A stretch of DNA of 64,000 nt from Pedobacter foliorum (lineage in GTDB: Bacteria > Bacteroidota > Bacteroidia > Sphingobacteriales > Sphingobacteriaceae). Shown piece after piece: positions 28,463-38,073 of this stretch. Position 1 is the first letter of the stretch; the number at the start of each line of letters is the position of its first letter. The notes below the pieces were generated by a model. It searched no databases. It was not told where the DNA came from and saw only the letters and a list, made by a program, of their open reading frames with translations. The translations under genes and the position numbers were made by a program. The stretch is taken from contig NZ_JABSNU010000001.1 of NCBI RefSeq assembly GCF_013266735.1, positions 310,001 to 374,000 on the forward strand, read 5' to 3'.

Positions 28463-30181
28463 ATTCATTATAGCTTTTACTTTGGCGCTAAGTTCAGCAT
28501 CAATAGCTTTAAAAGCAGCCTTATCTTTTAACGGCGCATTTACACTGCAGTAGAATTTAATCTTAGGTTCAGTACCCGATGGTCTGGCCGAAATAATGCT
28601 TCCGTCTTCCGTAATAAACTGAAGCACATCAGATTTTGGAAGTTCCAAATCTTTCTTTGCATTAGCAATTAGGTCCGTTTCAATACCCAATTCATAATCT
28701 TTTAATGTAGCAACCTTAGAACCACCAAGTGTAACAGGAGGGTTGTTTCTAAATTTCTCCATCATTGCTTTGATCTCTTCAGCTCCGGTTTTACCTTTTT
28801 TGGTAATAGAAACTAATTCTTCCTTGTACAGACCATACTCTACATACATATCAAGCATAGCATTGTATAGGCTGCTACCTTTATCTTTATAAAAAGCGGT
28901 CATTTCAGCGATAAAAGCACATGACACGATAGCATCTTTATCTCTAACAAGTTCACCAATTAAATACCCGTAGCTTTCCTCACCACCACCAATAAAGGTC
29001 TTTTTGCCTTCAAGGCTCGTCATCAATTGACCAATCCACTTAAAGCCAGTTAGTGTGTTGTAATAGGTAACATTCTTAGCTTTAGCTATTTCTTCAATTA
29101 AATTAGAAGTTACAATTGTTTTAACGATGTATTGCTCTCCGGTAAGTTTACCTTTTTCTTCCCATGCACTTAACAGGTAATTAATTAATAAACTACCAGT
29201 CTGGTTTCCGTTTAGAAGCACAAATTCCCCGTCATTATTCTTAACAGCTATACCAACTCTGTCTGCATCAGGATCTGTAGCTAGAACAAGATCAGCATCT
29301 ATTTCCTGGGCTTTTTTAAGTGCAAGCGTAAGCGCTTCTTTTTCTTCAGGGTTAGGGTACACTACGGTCGGAAAGTTCCCATCAGGAGTACTTTGTTCTT
29401 CAACCAAAGTTAAATTGGTAAAGCCAAATTGCGCCAGCGCTTTAGGCACTAAAGTGATTCCTGTCCCATGAATAGGAGAGTACACAATTTTAAGGTCCTT
29501 TTGACGGGCAATAGCTTCCGGAGATACTGATAACTCCGTGATTTTATCCAGATACAACTGATCAATTTCCTCAGCTATCAATTCAACATTGCTATCAATG
29601 CGATCAAATTTAACTTCATCAATACTCTTGATGTTAGCAACCTCATCCATCACAAGCGTATCATCGGGAGCGGTAAATTGTCCACCATCTGCTCCATAAG
29701 CTTTGTAGCCATTGTATTCCTTTGGATTGTGAGAAGCAGTAAGCATAACACCACTACGACAACCCAGTTGACGGATAGCAAAAGATAATTCCGGAGTTGG
29801 TCTTAATGCCTTGAAAAAGTAAACATGTATGCCGTTTGCCGAAAATACATCAGCAGTGATTCCCGCAAAATAATCAGAATTATTACGGCTATCGTGTGCG
29901 ATGGCCACCTTAACTTTTTCGCCCGGATATTTCTTAAGTAAGTAATTGCATAAACCCTGCGTAGCAGTTCCAATTGTATATTTATTGATCCTGTTAGATC
30001 CGGCACCCATTATCCCACGTAAACCGCCGGTACCAAATTCCAGACTCCTGTAAAATGAATCTGTAAGCTCCGTAACTGCTTCTTTATCCAATAACTGCTG
30101 GATTTCATCTTTAGTTTTTTGGTCGTAATTGCCATTAAGCCATTCATTTATGGTACTTAAGGTAGCTGCTTCTAATTGCAT
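28448..30181 (-). CDS. Phospho-sugar mutase (phosphoglucomutase/phosphomannomutase)
   Basis: Moves phosphate between C1 and C6 of a hexose phosphate; cytosolic. The 577-residue length matches the PgcA-type mutases. Visible features: FGTGGLRG at the substrate loop, the phosphoserine loop TASHNPKEYNG, the metal loop ATDPDADRVG, and sugar loop GGGEESYGYL, then the C-terminal phosphate loop RPSGTEPKIKFY. It could feed glucose-1-phosphate to UDP-sugars used with GalT. The exact sugar is not decided by sequence alone. Confidence 0.95.
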   Translation of the reverse strand: MQLEAATLSTINEWLNGNYDQKTKDEIQQLLDKEAVTELTDSFYRSLEFGTGGLRGIMGAGSNRINKYTIGTATQGLCNYLLKKYPGEKVKVAIAHDSRNNSDYFAGITADVFSANGIHVYFFKALRPTPELSFAIRQLGCRSGVMLTASHNPKEYNGYKAYGADGGQFTAPDDTLVMDEVANIKSIDEVKFDRIDSNVELIAEEIDQLYLDKITELSVSPEAIARQKDLKIVYSPIHGTGITLVPKALAQFGFTNLTLVEEQSTPDGNFPTVVYPNPEEKEALTLALKKAQEIDADLVLATDPDADRVGIAVKNNDGEFVLLNGNQTGSLLINYLLSAWEEKGKLTGEQYIVKTIVTSNLIEEIAKAKNVTYYNTLTGFKWIGQLMTSLEGKKTFIGGGEESYGYLIGELVRDKDAIVSCAFIAEMTAFYKDKGSSLYNAMLDMYVEYGLYKEELVSITKKGKTGAEEIKAMMEKFRNNPPVTLGGSKVATLKDYELGIETDLIANAKKDLELPKSDVLQFITEDGSIISARPSGTEPKIKFYCSVNAPLKDKAAFKAIDAELSAKVKAIMNDLEV

Positions 30182-30388
30182 AGTTTATGATGTATATTTT
30201 AAAATCCCTTAATGAAAAACAGTATTCTAAGCGTGAACTTTTATAATAGAAGTCTAATTCTTACAATAATCCAAATTTTATTTCGTCAATATCATGATTA
30301 TTAGCTCCGTTTTCTTTAATTTCACGCCCTAATATAAGTATATAACCAATTTGATTGAAATAATATTAACCTTTAAAATTTAAATAAC

Positions 30389-30428
30389 TAATAATGAAAC
30401 CATCAGATTTTTACTGATGGAATTATTA
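30389..30428 (+). promoter_or_regulatory. Hairpin in the leader of aspartate kinase gene
   Basis: CCATCAG (30400-30406) pairs with CTGATGG (30414-30420), and an outer arm TAATAAT (30389-30395) pairs with ATTATTA (30422-30428). It ends 22 nt before the start codon and has no T run, so it is more likely a leader structure than a terminator. It does not resemble the lysine riboswitch, which is far larger. Confidence 0.4.
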
Positions 30429-30450
30429 CCAAAAAACAATTTATAAAACT

Positions 30451-31764
30451 ATGAGAATATTAAAGTTTGGAGGAACTTCTGTAGGAAGCCCTGAGCGGAT
30501 GAAAAAATTGCTGGATATCATTAATCCGGCAGAAGAACAAATTGTAGTGCTTTCAGCGGTGTCTGGCACAACCAACAGTTTAGTAGAAATTTCAGCCAAA
30601 CTTTTAAAGGAAGATAAACAGGCCGCGTTAGGTCTTATTAACGCACTGAATGAAAAATACAATGAATTTGTGATTGAACTTTTACCTGAAGGCGATTTCC
30701 GTGATCAAGGTCAGGAAGTGGTAAATTATCACTTTAACTTCCTTCAAACATTGGTAAATGATCTTTTTACACCAATTGAGGAGAAAGTAGTACTTGCACA
30801 AGGCGAGTTACTATCAACCACATTATACCATATCTATCTTAAATCGATAGGTGTACCATCTGTATTGTTGCCTGCTTTAGATTTCATGAAAATTGATGAG
30901 GACAATGAACCTGATGTTCCTTATGCAACCAAGCATTTACAACCAATATTAGATCAAAATAAAGGAAATAAACTTTTCATTACGCAAGGATTTATCTGCA
31001 GAAACAGCTTTGGCGAAGTAGACAACCTTAGACGTGGCGGAAGCGATTATACTGCATCATTAATTGGAGCTGCTATTTCGGCCCAAGAAGTTCAAATCTG
31101 GACTGATATTGACGGGATGCACAATAACGATCCGAGGATAGTTAAAGGCACTAAACCAATTTCTCAGCTTTCATTTGATGAAGCTGCTGAGTTGGCTTAC
31201 TTTGGAGCTAAGATATTACACCCACAATCTGTTTTTCCAGCTCAGAAGTACAAGATTCCTGTAAGGTTATTGAATACTATGGAGCCATCTGCTCCAGGTA
31301 CCTTAATTACAAATAGCAGTGAGAAAGGTAAAATCAAATCTATTGCTGCTAAAGATGGCATTACTGCAATTAAGATCCAGTCGAGCAGAATGTTGTTAGC
31401 GTATGGTTTCTTAAGACGTGTTTTCGAAATATTTGAGCGCTATAAAACTCCAATAGATATGATTACGACTTCGGAAGTAGCCGTTTCCGTAACTATTGAC
31501 TTTACGGACAACCTGAGTAAAATCATTGAAGAGCTACATGATTTCGGAACGGTAGAAGTTGATACTGATCAATCGATAGTTTGTGTAGTTGGAGACTTTA
31601 GTGCAGAAAAACATGGCTATGCGGCACGTGTATTGGATTCAATTAAACACATTCCGGTTCGTATGATCTCTTATGGTGGAAGTAACTATAACATTTCGTT
31701 ATTAATTAATACCGGTGATAAAACCGAGGCATTAAAAAGCTTACATAACCGCTTATTTGAGTAA
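30451..31764 (+). CDS. lysC: Aspartate kinase
   Basis: First step of the aspartate-family pathway to lysine, methionine and threonine. Monofunctional, 437 residues. The kinase start MRILKFGGTSVGSPERM, GRGGSDYT-equivalent LRRGGSDYTASLIG and the C-terminal ACT regulatory repeats (from about residue 300, with SIAAKDGITAIKIQSS) are visible, so feedback inhibition by lysine or threonine is likely but not provable. Near lysA, which completes lysine synthesis. The gene is followed directly by a small gene on the opposite strand. Confidence 0.95.
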   Translation: MRILKFGGTSVGSPERMKKLLDIINPAEEQIVVLSAVSGTTNSLVEISAKLLKEDKQAALGLINALNEKYNEFVIELLPEGDFRDQGQEVVNYHFNFLQTLVNDLFTPIEEKVVLAQGELLSTTLYHIYLKSIGVPSVLLPALDFMKIDEDNEPDVPYATKHLQPILDQNKGNKLFITQGFICRNSFGEVDNLRRGGSDYTASLIGAAISAQEVQIWTDIDGMHNNDPRIVKGTKPISQLSFDEAAELAYFGAKILHPQSVFPAQKYKIPVRLLNTMEPSAPGTLITNSSEKGKIKSIAAKDGITAIKIQSSRMLLAYGFLRRVFEIFERYKTPIDMITTSEVAVSVTIDFTDNLSKIIEELHDFGTVEVDTDQSIVCVVGDFSAEKHGYAARVLDSIKHIPVRMISYGGSNYNISLLINTGDKTEALKSLHNRLFE

Positions 31765-31941
31765 TTATCTTCTTTTAAGCCAAAAGATAATACCAGCTAT
31801 AATGAAAACGAGTGCGATGAAGAGACGATTTCTTCTTTCGTACTCTTTTCTACTGATCTTCTGCTTGTTATAGTCGCGATGATTACCAAAGTAGATCAGG
31901 CCTAAAACAACAATAACAATTATTAAAAGATATTTAAACAT
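31765..31941 (-). CDS. Small two-helix membrane protein of unknown function
   Basis: A 58-residue open frame between lysC and lysA. I translated it by hand: hydrophobic residues 4-18, a polar, positively charged middle (residues 19-39, with HRDYNKQKISRKEYERRNR), then a second hydrophobic segment 40-54 and the basic end WLKRR. This pattern is that of a real hairpin membrane protein, not noise. The stop touches the lysC stop, and its start codon is divergent from the lysA start with one base between them, so its promoter must lie within lysA. It is not a recognised family. Confidence 0.62.
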   Translation of the reverse strand: MFKYLLIIVIVVLGLIYFGNHRDYNKQKISRKEYERRNRLFIALVFIIAGIIFWLKRR

Positions 31942-31942
31942 T

Positions 31943-33097
31943 ATGTTTTCTGATAAAGATATATCGCACTTCGCAAATGTAGAAACACCTTTCTATCATT
32001 ACGATCTTACTTTGCTACAAAAAACGCTTAGTACATGCGCAGATGCAGCAAAGTTATATAATTTTCATGTGCATTATGCTATGAAAGCAAACTTCAATCC
32101 CCGCGTTTTGGAAAAAATAAAGGCTGTAGGTTTTGGTGCTGACTGTGTTAGTGGTGGCGAAGTAAAAAAAGCCATAGAAGTTGGTTTTGCTAAAGATCAG
32201 ATCGTTTTTGCCGGTGTTGGGAAGTCTGACAAAGAAATTAACAGCGCTTTGGACAATGATATCTTCTGCTTTAATGTAGAATCTATTCAGGAATTAGAAG
32301 TCATCAATGAATTAGCAGCCAACAAAAATAAAAAAGCCAGAGTAGCTATCCGCATTAATCCTAATGTTGATGCACACACGCATCATAACATTACAACAGG
32401 ACTTGATGAGAATAAATTTGGTATTAATTCATGGGATTTACCTTCATGTGCTGAAACCTTAAAGAAATCAGCTAACCTGGAGTTTATTGGAATACACTTT
32501 CATATCGGCTCTCAAATCACCAATCTGGAGGTGTACAAAAATCTTTGTGTACGTGTAAATGAGTTTGCTCAGTGGTTCGAAGAAAGAGGCTTTATCGTAA
32601 AAGTGTTAAATGTTGGTGGTGGCTTGGGTATAGATTACCATAACCCGGAACAACAGGTGCCTGATTTCAGTGCATATTTCAAGATATTCTCAGATTTCCT
32701 TGAAATTAAAGCAAGTCAAGAAGTGCATTTTGAGCTTGGAAGAGCTTTAGTTGGTCAGTGCGCTTCATTGATCAGCAAGGTTTTATACATCAAGAATGGT
32801 AAAAAGAAGAACTTTGTGGTTCTTGATGCAGGTATGACCGAATTGATGCGTCCTGCATTATACCAGGCCTACCATAAAATTGAGAACTTAACCAGAGGTA
32901 CTGAAACCTCAATGAAATATGATATAGTAGGGCCAATTTGCGAAAGCACAGACTGCTTTGGTAAGGAGGTTGAACAGCCTGAAACATTTAGAGGTGACCT
33001 ATATGCAATCAGAAGTGCAGGTGCTTATGGCGAAGTTATGGCTTCGAAATACAACCTTAGAGATGAAATCAGATCTGTTTACAGCGATCAGATTTAA
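31943..33097 (+). CDS. lysA: Diaminopimelate decarboxylase
   Basis: PLP enzyme that makes lysine from meso-diaminopimelate. 384 residues, a little shorter than the enteric enzyme. K48 in HYAMKANF holds PLP; the GGGLGIDYH loop and the CESTDCFGK active-site motif are present. Start 31943 fits the family N-terminus (short lead before VETPFYHYDL). The promoter region is unusual because the 58-residue gene on the other strand occupies the space to lysC. Confidence 0.95.
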   Translation: MFSDKDISHFANVETPFYHYDLTLLQKTLSTCADAAKLYNFHVHYAMKANFNPRVLEKIKAVGFGADCVSGGEVKKAIEVGFAKDQIVFAGVGKSDKEINSALDNDIFCFNVESIQELEVINELAANKNKKARVAIRINPNVDAHTHHNITTGLDENKFGINSWDLPSCAETLKKSANLEFIGIHFHIGSQITNLEVYKNLCVRVNEFAQWFEERGFIVKVLNVGGGLGIDYHNPEQQVPDFSAYFKIFSDFLEIKASQEVHFELGRALVGQCASLISKVLYIKNGKKKNFVVLDAGMTELMRPALYQAYHKIENLTRGTETSMKYDIVGPICESTDCFGKEVEQPETFRGDLYAIRSAGAYGEVMASKYNLRDEIRSVYSDQI

Positions 33098-33104
33098 TAA
33101 TAAG

Positions 33105-33136
33105 AAGAAAGGCAGCATTGAGATGCTGCCTTTCTT
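33105..33136. terminator. Terminator between lysA and the SRPBCC gene
   Basis: A 14-bp perfect stem, arms 33105-33118 and 33123-33136, with a TGAG loop and T run. It lies between two convergent genes and may act on both strands. Confidence 0.88.
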
Positions 33137-33150
33137 TCTTGTGAAATAAG

Positions 33151-33531
33151 TTAATCTTCAAAGAAGTCAACAAGACCTCCTAAATAATACCCTTCAATTC
33201 CTTCGGTAAAATCTTTATAATCTTCATCTGGAATATTGGTTTGAACAAATTCCAATGAAGTACCTTTTTTATCCTCATGCAGTTTAATGGTAACTACTGA
33301 AGGCTCATTGTCTTCACCAAAGTACCATTGCTGTACGATCTTTTTGCCATGCTCAAATTCAATATTTTTGCCGGTAATATCTCCATCCCAAAAAGAAAAC
33401 TCAGTATCAGCTTCTTCTGTAAATTCAACCTCCGCACCAGTCCATAACTGTATGCTTTGTGCTTTGGTTAATGCCAAATAAACCTCTTCAGGAGAGGCAG
33501 GCAAGTAAATGTATTTTTTAAATGTTTTCAT
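33151..33531 (-). CDS. START-like SRPBCC domain protein
   Basis: A 126-residue acidic Bet v1-like protein with the typical start YIYLPASPEEVYLALT, tryptophan-rich core (FSFWDGDITGKN, VQQWYFGED) and a C-terminal helix. It is probably a ligand-binding or co-chaperone-like protein. It starts two nucleotides after the stop of the DUF3857 gene, so it is cotranscribed and perhaps translationally coupled. No ligand is evident. Confidence 0.85.
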   Translation of the reverse strand: MKTFKKYIYLPASPEEVYLALTKAQSIQLWTGAEVEFTEEADTEFSFWDGDITGKNIEFEHGKKIVQQWYFGEDNEPSVVTIKLHEDKKGTSLEFVQTNIPDEDYKDFTEGIEGYYLGGLVDFFED

Positions 33532-33533
33532 AA

Positions 33534-36245
33534 TTATTCACGTCCTTTTTCAGGATCTCCACCTTCTAACTCAACTGCTCCAGGCATAGTTTCCTGATCT
33601 TCAATTCGCTCTACTTCTTTAAGAGTAGTCGTTTTAGCGCTGTATTGTTCGCTGTAATATTCTGCTAATGCCTGTTCCCATTCTTCCTTCGGATAAGTAA
33701 ACACAAATGTTTCTTTTACCCTTTGAGATTTCAATAAGTACCAGGTCCAGACCGCACTCATCAATACCGTCCCCATTAGACCCGGAATTCCTTTCGCCTC
33801 CGCTGAAGTAGTTTGGGTGATGTGGTCAACGTACAAAGCTATAGCGATGTCAAAGATAAGAAATCCAACATGCGAAATTGAAAGTATAATAAAATGTTTA
33901 GGGAAATTAGTTCGTTTATTAAAAAACAAGACTGCGCAATAAATACCATATGAAAATAGAAAGCCATAAATTATAGCCTCAATAGCAAAGGCACTTTTAA
34001 CTACCCATTGAGACGAACCAAAAGCACCCAACTGCGTCCAAAAACTATTGCTAAAAAGACCAGAAATCAAAGGACTAATGAGCATAAGGAAAGGCAGGTA
34101 CACAACCCTAATTCCTAAAAGCACCAACCAATCGCCAATTGGCGCAGCGTAGGCAATCTTTTCAATATCAAATTCCGTCCTTTTACGATAAGCTAGGAAA
34201 ACCAAAAAGCCTGTTATAACAATGGCCATAATAAAAGGCACCACTGTAAAAACACCAATACCAGAATTGGCGGTTATTTCTGATCCTTTGCGATTAACAT
34301 GGTAAGTCAAATACTCATCTATCTGTTTACTTTCTTTTATATAATTTTTAATCTCGTCAGGCTCAATCACACCAGCCATGGTACGGAAGGTATAGTCGAA
34401 AGTCGCCTTCCTGTCGCGCTGAAATCTATACAATTCAAAATAGTACTTATCATTTTCTATCTTAAAGTTTTCGGTGCCCAAATCTGTATCATAAGGCATA
34501 TTGATAGCTATCCTTTGCTGAATATTTACATGATTTGCAATTGCCAAAGGAGCAATTCTTTTACTGCCGGTAATCTTTCTTAATTGATGACTTATCAAAT
34601 CACCATAGAAAAAGAATTGCTTGTCATTACCATCACTATTGTCAACCCAGGCATTACTGATTTGGTAGCTTTCGGTTATCTCTATAGTATTGTTTTTCTC
34701 ATCGTCCACATACTTTAATGGAGCTTTAGTCTCAATTTCCGGATAAAGTTTAGTGTAATACTCTAGATAATTCTTTTCTGTTCCATCAGTTCCGGATTCA
34801 GCAATTTCAGCCCTTATATTATCTGCATAATGATCAGTGTAAGTCGTTTTAATCTGTAAAGTGGTTATCCGATTTTCTGTAGTATCAGCCAAATTGAAAT
34901 CAAGATCAGAAATTAATTTACCGGCAGGATTGCTTTCTATTTTTTCCAAGCCACTTACATTCGCTTTCAGTACCAGTGCATTCCCATAATCGGGAGAATA
35001 GAAATTATCAAAAGATCCACGCTGATAGGAGATAGTAGGATCTATCCAGGTCTTAAAATAATCATATTCAACCATCACAATAACGTGGTTAAACACAAAC
35101 GGGCTTGGCAAATAATCAATAGTTTTATCTCTTAAATAGGTATCCACATAAGCCATATAAGCTTTTACATCAATCGCCTTTAGCAAATGAACGAGCAGCA
35201 GCGACTTATCCTTACAGTCGCCATACCTTTGTTTCAAGATCTTTTCGGGTGAGTTAGGACGATGGGAGTAAGCCCCGATTTCTATGCCCATATACCTGAT
35301 TTCATCCTGCACAAATCTGGTAGCCAATTCAATGTACTTCTTTTTGTCATTGCCGGCTTTTGCTTTCAGTTCAATCACCTTTTTATCAAGAAGAGGCGTT
35401 TTTAAATCAGGGTAATCATTCACAGCCAAACCCCATTGAACCACTTCATTCCAATTTTTATATTCACTTACCTGGATTCTTTTTAAAGGGTTATACCAGG
35501 ATGGCTCATAATCAACTCCACGATGGGTTTTTGTTAAGGTGCTTTCCCACTCATAAAATTTCAGATTATCCTTCTCTGTGATCTTTGGAGCTGTAGCATC
35601 ATTGAAACTCTTCACGTTTAATTGCCTGTTTTTATCAATAATAATATTGGTATAAACATGGCTGATACTTGTTGCGCCCTCAAAATAACAGGTTGATGAA
35701 AACTTCTTTCCAAATATTGGATTGTCTCCTTGAAGTGTGTACGAAAACTCAATTCTATCACCTTTCCTTACATCATCAAGTAGCAGAAAAGCTTCATAAG
35801 TTCCGTTGTAAATAAAACGGGATAGCTCTTTTTCAGACTGTAAAATCTTAAACTTTACTGCCGACAATTGATCCTGTGGCACATTGTTTCGCCAAAGAAT
35901 TACCTTATGAAAAATCAGTTTCTGATAATCAGGCGCATAACTAACCGAGAGTTGAGATCCATTTTGAACTCCGGCATCCGAGACGATCTCTCTGATGATA
36001 TGAGTAAACTCTTCTTTACGCTCTGCGTGATTCTGGTTCTCATAGAGAGATAGATAAAAGCCGTCAGATACATCTTTCAACGGAGTTTTAACCTTTTTTT
36101 CTGCAATCTTAACTATCCATGAGGGCTCAGTTTTGTTTACGGAGAAGTTTTTGCCCTGACCATAGCCGTTTACAACGCTAAATAACACGACAAGCACTAA
36201 CAATAGGAGTGTTCCTAAGGATTTTCGGAGCGTTAAAAGAAACAT
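33534..36245 (-). CDS. DUF3857 and transglutaminase-like domain membrane protein
   Basis: A 903-residue exported protein: signal sequence or anchor at residues 8-29, a DUF3857 domain (about 60-260), a transglutaminase-like domain (about 290-410) with the complete papain-like triad C344 (RYGDCKDKS), H387 (FNHVIV) and D402 (WIDPT), a further beta region, and at least five membrane segments in the last 250 residues. Activity is probably peptide or amide cleavage or cross-linking near the membrane, but the substrate is unknown. It leads a two-gene operon with the SRPBCC gene. Confidence 0.9.
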   Translation of the reverse strand: MFLLTLRKSLGTLLLLVLVVLFSVVNGYGQGKNFSVNKTEPSWIVKIAEKKVKTPLKDVSDGFYLSLYENQNHAERKEEFTHIIREIVSDAGVQNGSQLSVSYAPDYQKLIFHKVILWRNNVPQDQLSAVKFKILQSEKELSRFIYNGTYEAFLLLDDVRKGDRIEFSYTLQGDNPIFGKKFSSTCYFEGATSISHVYTNIIIDKNRQLNVKSFNDATAPKITEKDNLKFYEWESTLTKTHRGVDYEPSWYNPLKRIQVSEYKNWNEVVQWGLAVNDYPDLKTPLLDKKVIELKAKAGNDKKKYIELATRFVQDEIRYMGIEIGAYSHRPNSPEKILKQRYGDCKDKSLLLVHLLKAIDVKAYMAYVDTYLRDKTIDYLPSPFVFNHVIVMVEYDYFKTWIDPTISYQRGSFDNFYSPDYGNALVLKANVSGLEKIESNPAGKLISDLDFNLADTTENRITTLQIKTTYTDHYADNIRAEIAESGTDGTEKNYLEYYTKLYPEIETKAPLKYVDDEKNNTIEITESYQISNAWVDNSDGNDKQFFFYGDLISHQLRKITGSKRIAPLAIANHVNIQQRIAINMPYDTDLGTENFKIENDKYYFELYRFQRDRKATFDYTFRTMAGVIEPDEIKNYIKESKQIDEYLTYHVNRKGSEITANSGIGVFTVVPFIMAIVITGFLVFLAYRKRTEFDIEKIAYAAPIGDWLVLLGIRVVYLPFLMLISPLISGLFSNSFWTQLGAFGSSQWVVKSAFAIEAIIYGFLFSYGIYCAVLFFNKRTNFPKHFIILSISHVGFLIFDIAIALYVDHITQTTSAEAKGIPGLMGTVLMSAVWTWYLLKSQRVKETFVFTYPKEEWEQALAEYYSEQYSAKTTTLKEVERIEDQETMPGAVELEGGDPEKGRE

Positions 36246-36285
36246 AACAAAAGTATAAAAAGTTGAGGAGCGTTAATTTACGAAA

Positions 36286-37476
36286 TTATTTGAAAGCATT
36301 TATACCTGTCACATCCATTCCGGTAATTAATAAATGAATATCATGAGTTCCTTCATAAGTAACTACAGATTCCAGGTTCATCATATGCCTCATAATCGAA
36401 TATTCTCCGGTAATCCCCATTCCGCCAAGCATTTGTCTCGCGTTACGGGCAATATCTAAGGCTATCTCTACGCTATTCCTTTTTGCCATTGAAATCTGTT
36501 CTGATGTAGCTCTGTTTTCGCTTTTTAACACACCTAAACGCCAAACCAATAGCTGCCCTTTGGTAATTTCAGTAATCATTTCAGCCAGTTTCTTTTGCTG
36601 CAACTGAAAGCCACCGATAGGTTTACCAAATTGCACACGCTCTTTAGAATAGCGTAAGGCAGTATCATAGCAGTCCATAGCCGCACCTAAAGCACCCCAC
36701 GCAATACCATAACGCGCTTGATTTAAACAACCTAAAGGTCCTTTCAATCCGCTTATTTCAGGAAAAACATTTTCCTTAGGCACCTTTACATTGTCAAAAA
36801 CCAATTCACCTGTTGCAGAAGCTCTTAAACTCCATTTGCCATGAGTTTCAGGAGTTGTAAAACCTTCCATGCCGCGTTCTACAACCATTCCTCTGATTTT
36901 TCCAGATTCGTCCTTAGCCCAAACCACGGCGATATCGGCAAAAGGAGCATTAGAAATCCACATTTTTGCACCATTAAGCACATAATGGCTGCCATTATCT
37001 TTAATATTGGTCACCATTCCACCCGGGTTAGACCCGTGATCCGGCTCGGTTAATCCAAAGCAGCCCATCAGTTCACCGGTAGCAAGCTTTGGTAAGTATT
37101 TTCTACGTTGTTCTTCGGTTCCGTAAGCATAAATAGGGTACATTACCAATGAACCCTGCACAGAAGCAGTAGACCTGACTCCTGAATCACCACGTTCAAT
37201 CTCCTGCATTATGATGCCATAGGCAATATAGTCCAAACCTGCACCACCATATTCAATAGGTATAGTAGGGCCAAAGGCACCTATTTCACCTAAGCCTTTA
37301 ATGATCTGCTTCGGAAATTCTGCCCTTTGGGCGTAATCTTCAATAATAGGACTCACTTCTTTTTTAACCCAGTCTCTAGCAGTAGCACGAATCAGTTTGT
37401 GCTCTTCAGAAAGTAATTCGTCTAGTAAATAGTAATCGGGAGCTTCGTAAAGGTCTTTCTTGGCAGATTTATTCAT
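36286..37476 (-). CDS. Acyl-CoA dehydrogenase, glutaryl-CoA dehydrogenase type
   Basis: FAD enzyme that oxidises acyl-CoA thioesters. The glutaryl-CoA type is supported by ARDWVKKEVSPI, CFGLTEPDHGSNPGGM, and the catalytic base E375 in VTYEGTHDIH. Glutaryl-CoA dehydrogenase also decarboxylates its product to crotonyl-CoA in lysine and tryptophan breakdown. The length of 396 is normal. The gene is divergent from folB and appears to be transcribed alone. Confidence 0.93.
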   Translation of the reverse strand: MNKSAKKDLYEAPDYYLLDELLSEEHKLIRATARDWVKKEVSPIIEDYAQRAEFPKQIIKGLGEIGAFGPTIPIEYGGAGLDYIAYGIIMQEIERGDSGVRSTASVQGSLVMYPIYAYGTEEQRRKYLPKLATGELMGCFGLTEPDHGSNPGGMVTNIKDNGSHYVLNGAKMWISNAPFADIAVVWAKDESGKIRGMVVERGMEGFTTPETHGKWSLRASATGELVFDNVKVPKENVFPEISGLKGPLGCLNQARYGIAWGALGAAMDCYDTALRYSKERVQFGKPIGGFQLQQKKLAEMITEITKGQLLVWRLGVLKSENRATSEQISMAKRNSVEIALDIARNARQMLGGMGITGEYSIMRHMMNLESVVTYEGTHDIHLLITGMDVTGINAFK

Positions 37477-37516
37477 TGTTTCCAGTATATTTGGTTACGT
37501 AAAGAGCTATTGTAAT

Positions 37517-37524
37517 CAAAGGTA
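37517..37524 (-). promoter_or_regulatory. -7 promoter box of the acyl-CoA dehydrogenase gene
   Basis: TACCTTTG on the minus strand matches TAnnTTTG exactly and lies 40 nt before the start codon. No matching -33 box at the usual spacing is clear. Confidence 0.45.
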
Positions 37525-37576
37525 ATAAATTAGCACAATGGCAGGTTATAACGGATCAAAAATTTAATTTCGTAAA

Positions 37577-37954
37577 ATGAGTGGTATTCAAAACTATATG
37601 CAGACAGTTGCCTTAAGAGATGTTAAATGTTATGCGTTACATGGGTATTACCCTGAAGAGCAGTTAACAGGTATCTATTTTACGGTTGATGTGGTGGTTA
37701 CATTTACGCCCGATACAGACACCGAAAATCTGGAGAAAACTGTTAATTATGAAATATTGAATAGCATCATATTAGACGAAATGAAACGCACCAGAAAAAT
37801 GCTGGAAACCGTTGTTAAAAGCATTTTAGACCGTGTAATTGAACATTATCCATTTGTAATTACTGCGGAAGTGGGCATTAAGAAGCTCAATCCTCCAATG
37901 CCAGGCGAGATAGGACATTCATTTGTGCAACTTAAATACACTTCGCCGTCATGA
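37577..37954 (+). CDS. folB: Dihydroneopterin aldolase
   Basis: Folate pathway enzyme that converts 7,8-dihydroneopterin to 6-hydroxymethyl-dihydropterin. 125 residues. HGYYPEEQ matches the pterin-binding HGxxxEE start and IKKLNPPMPG carries the catalytic lysine. The Met at residue 8 is an alternative start. Single gene. Confidence 0.94.
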   Translation: MSGIQNYMQTVALRDVKCYALHGYYPEEQLTGIYFTVDVVVTFTPDTDTENLEKTVNYEILNSIILDEMKRTRKMLETVVKSILDRVIEHYPFVITAEVGIKKLNPPMPGEIGHSFVQLKYTSPS

Positions 37955-37959
37955 ATTTG

Positions 37960-37986
37960 CTCATCCCGAATTTAATTCAGGATGAG
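37960..37986 (+). terminator. Weak hairpin after folB
   Basis: CTCATCC (37960-37966) pairs with GGATGAG (37980-37986), 6 nt after the stop. There is no T run, so it may not terminate transcription on its own. Confidence 0.35.
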
Positions 37987-38073
37987 GGAGTGCATAACAA
38001 GACTAACCCAAAGCATCAAACACATACAACCTAACCATACCAATTAAACCCACAAACTAAAGATAAGCGTATC

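Noticed and set aside
30389..30428. Lysine riboswitch before lysC
   Set aside because: The leader is too short and lacks the conserved multi-stem core.
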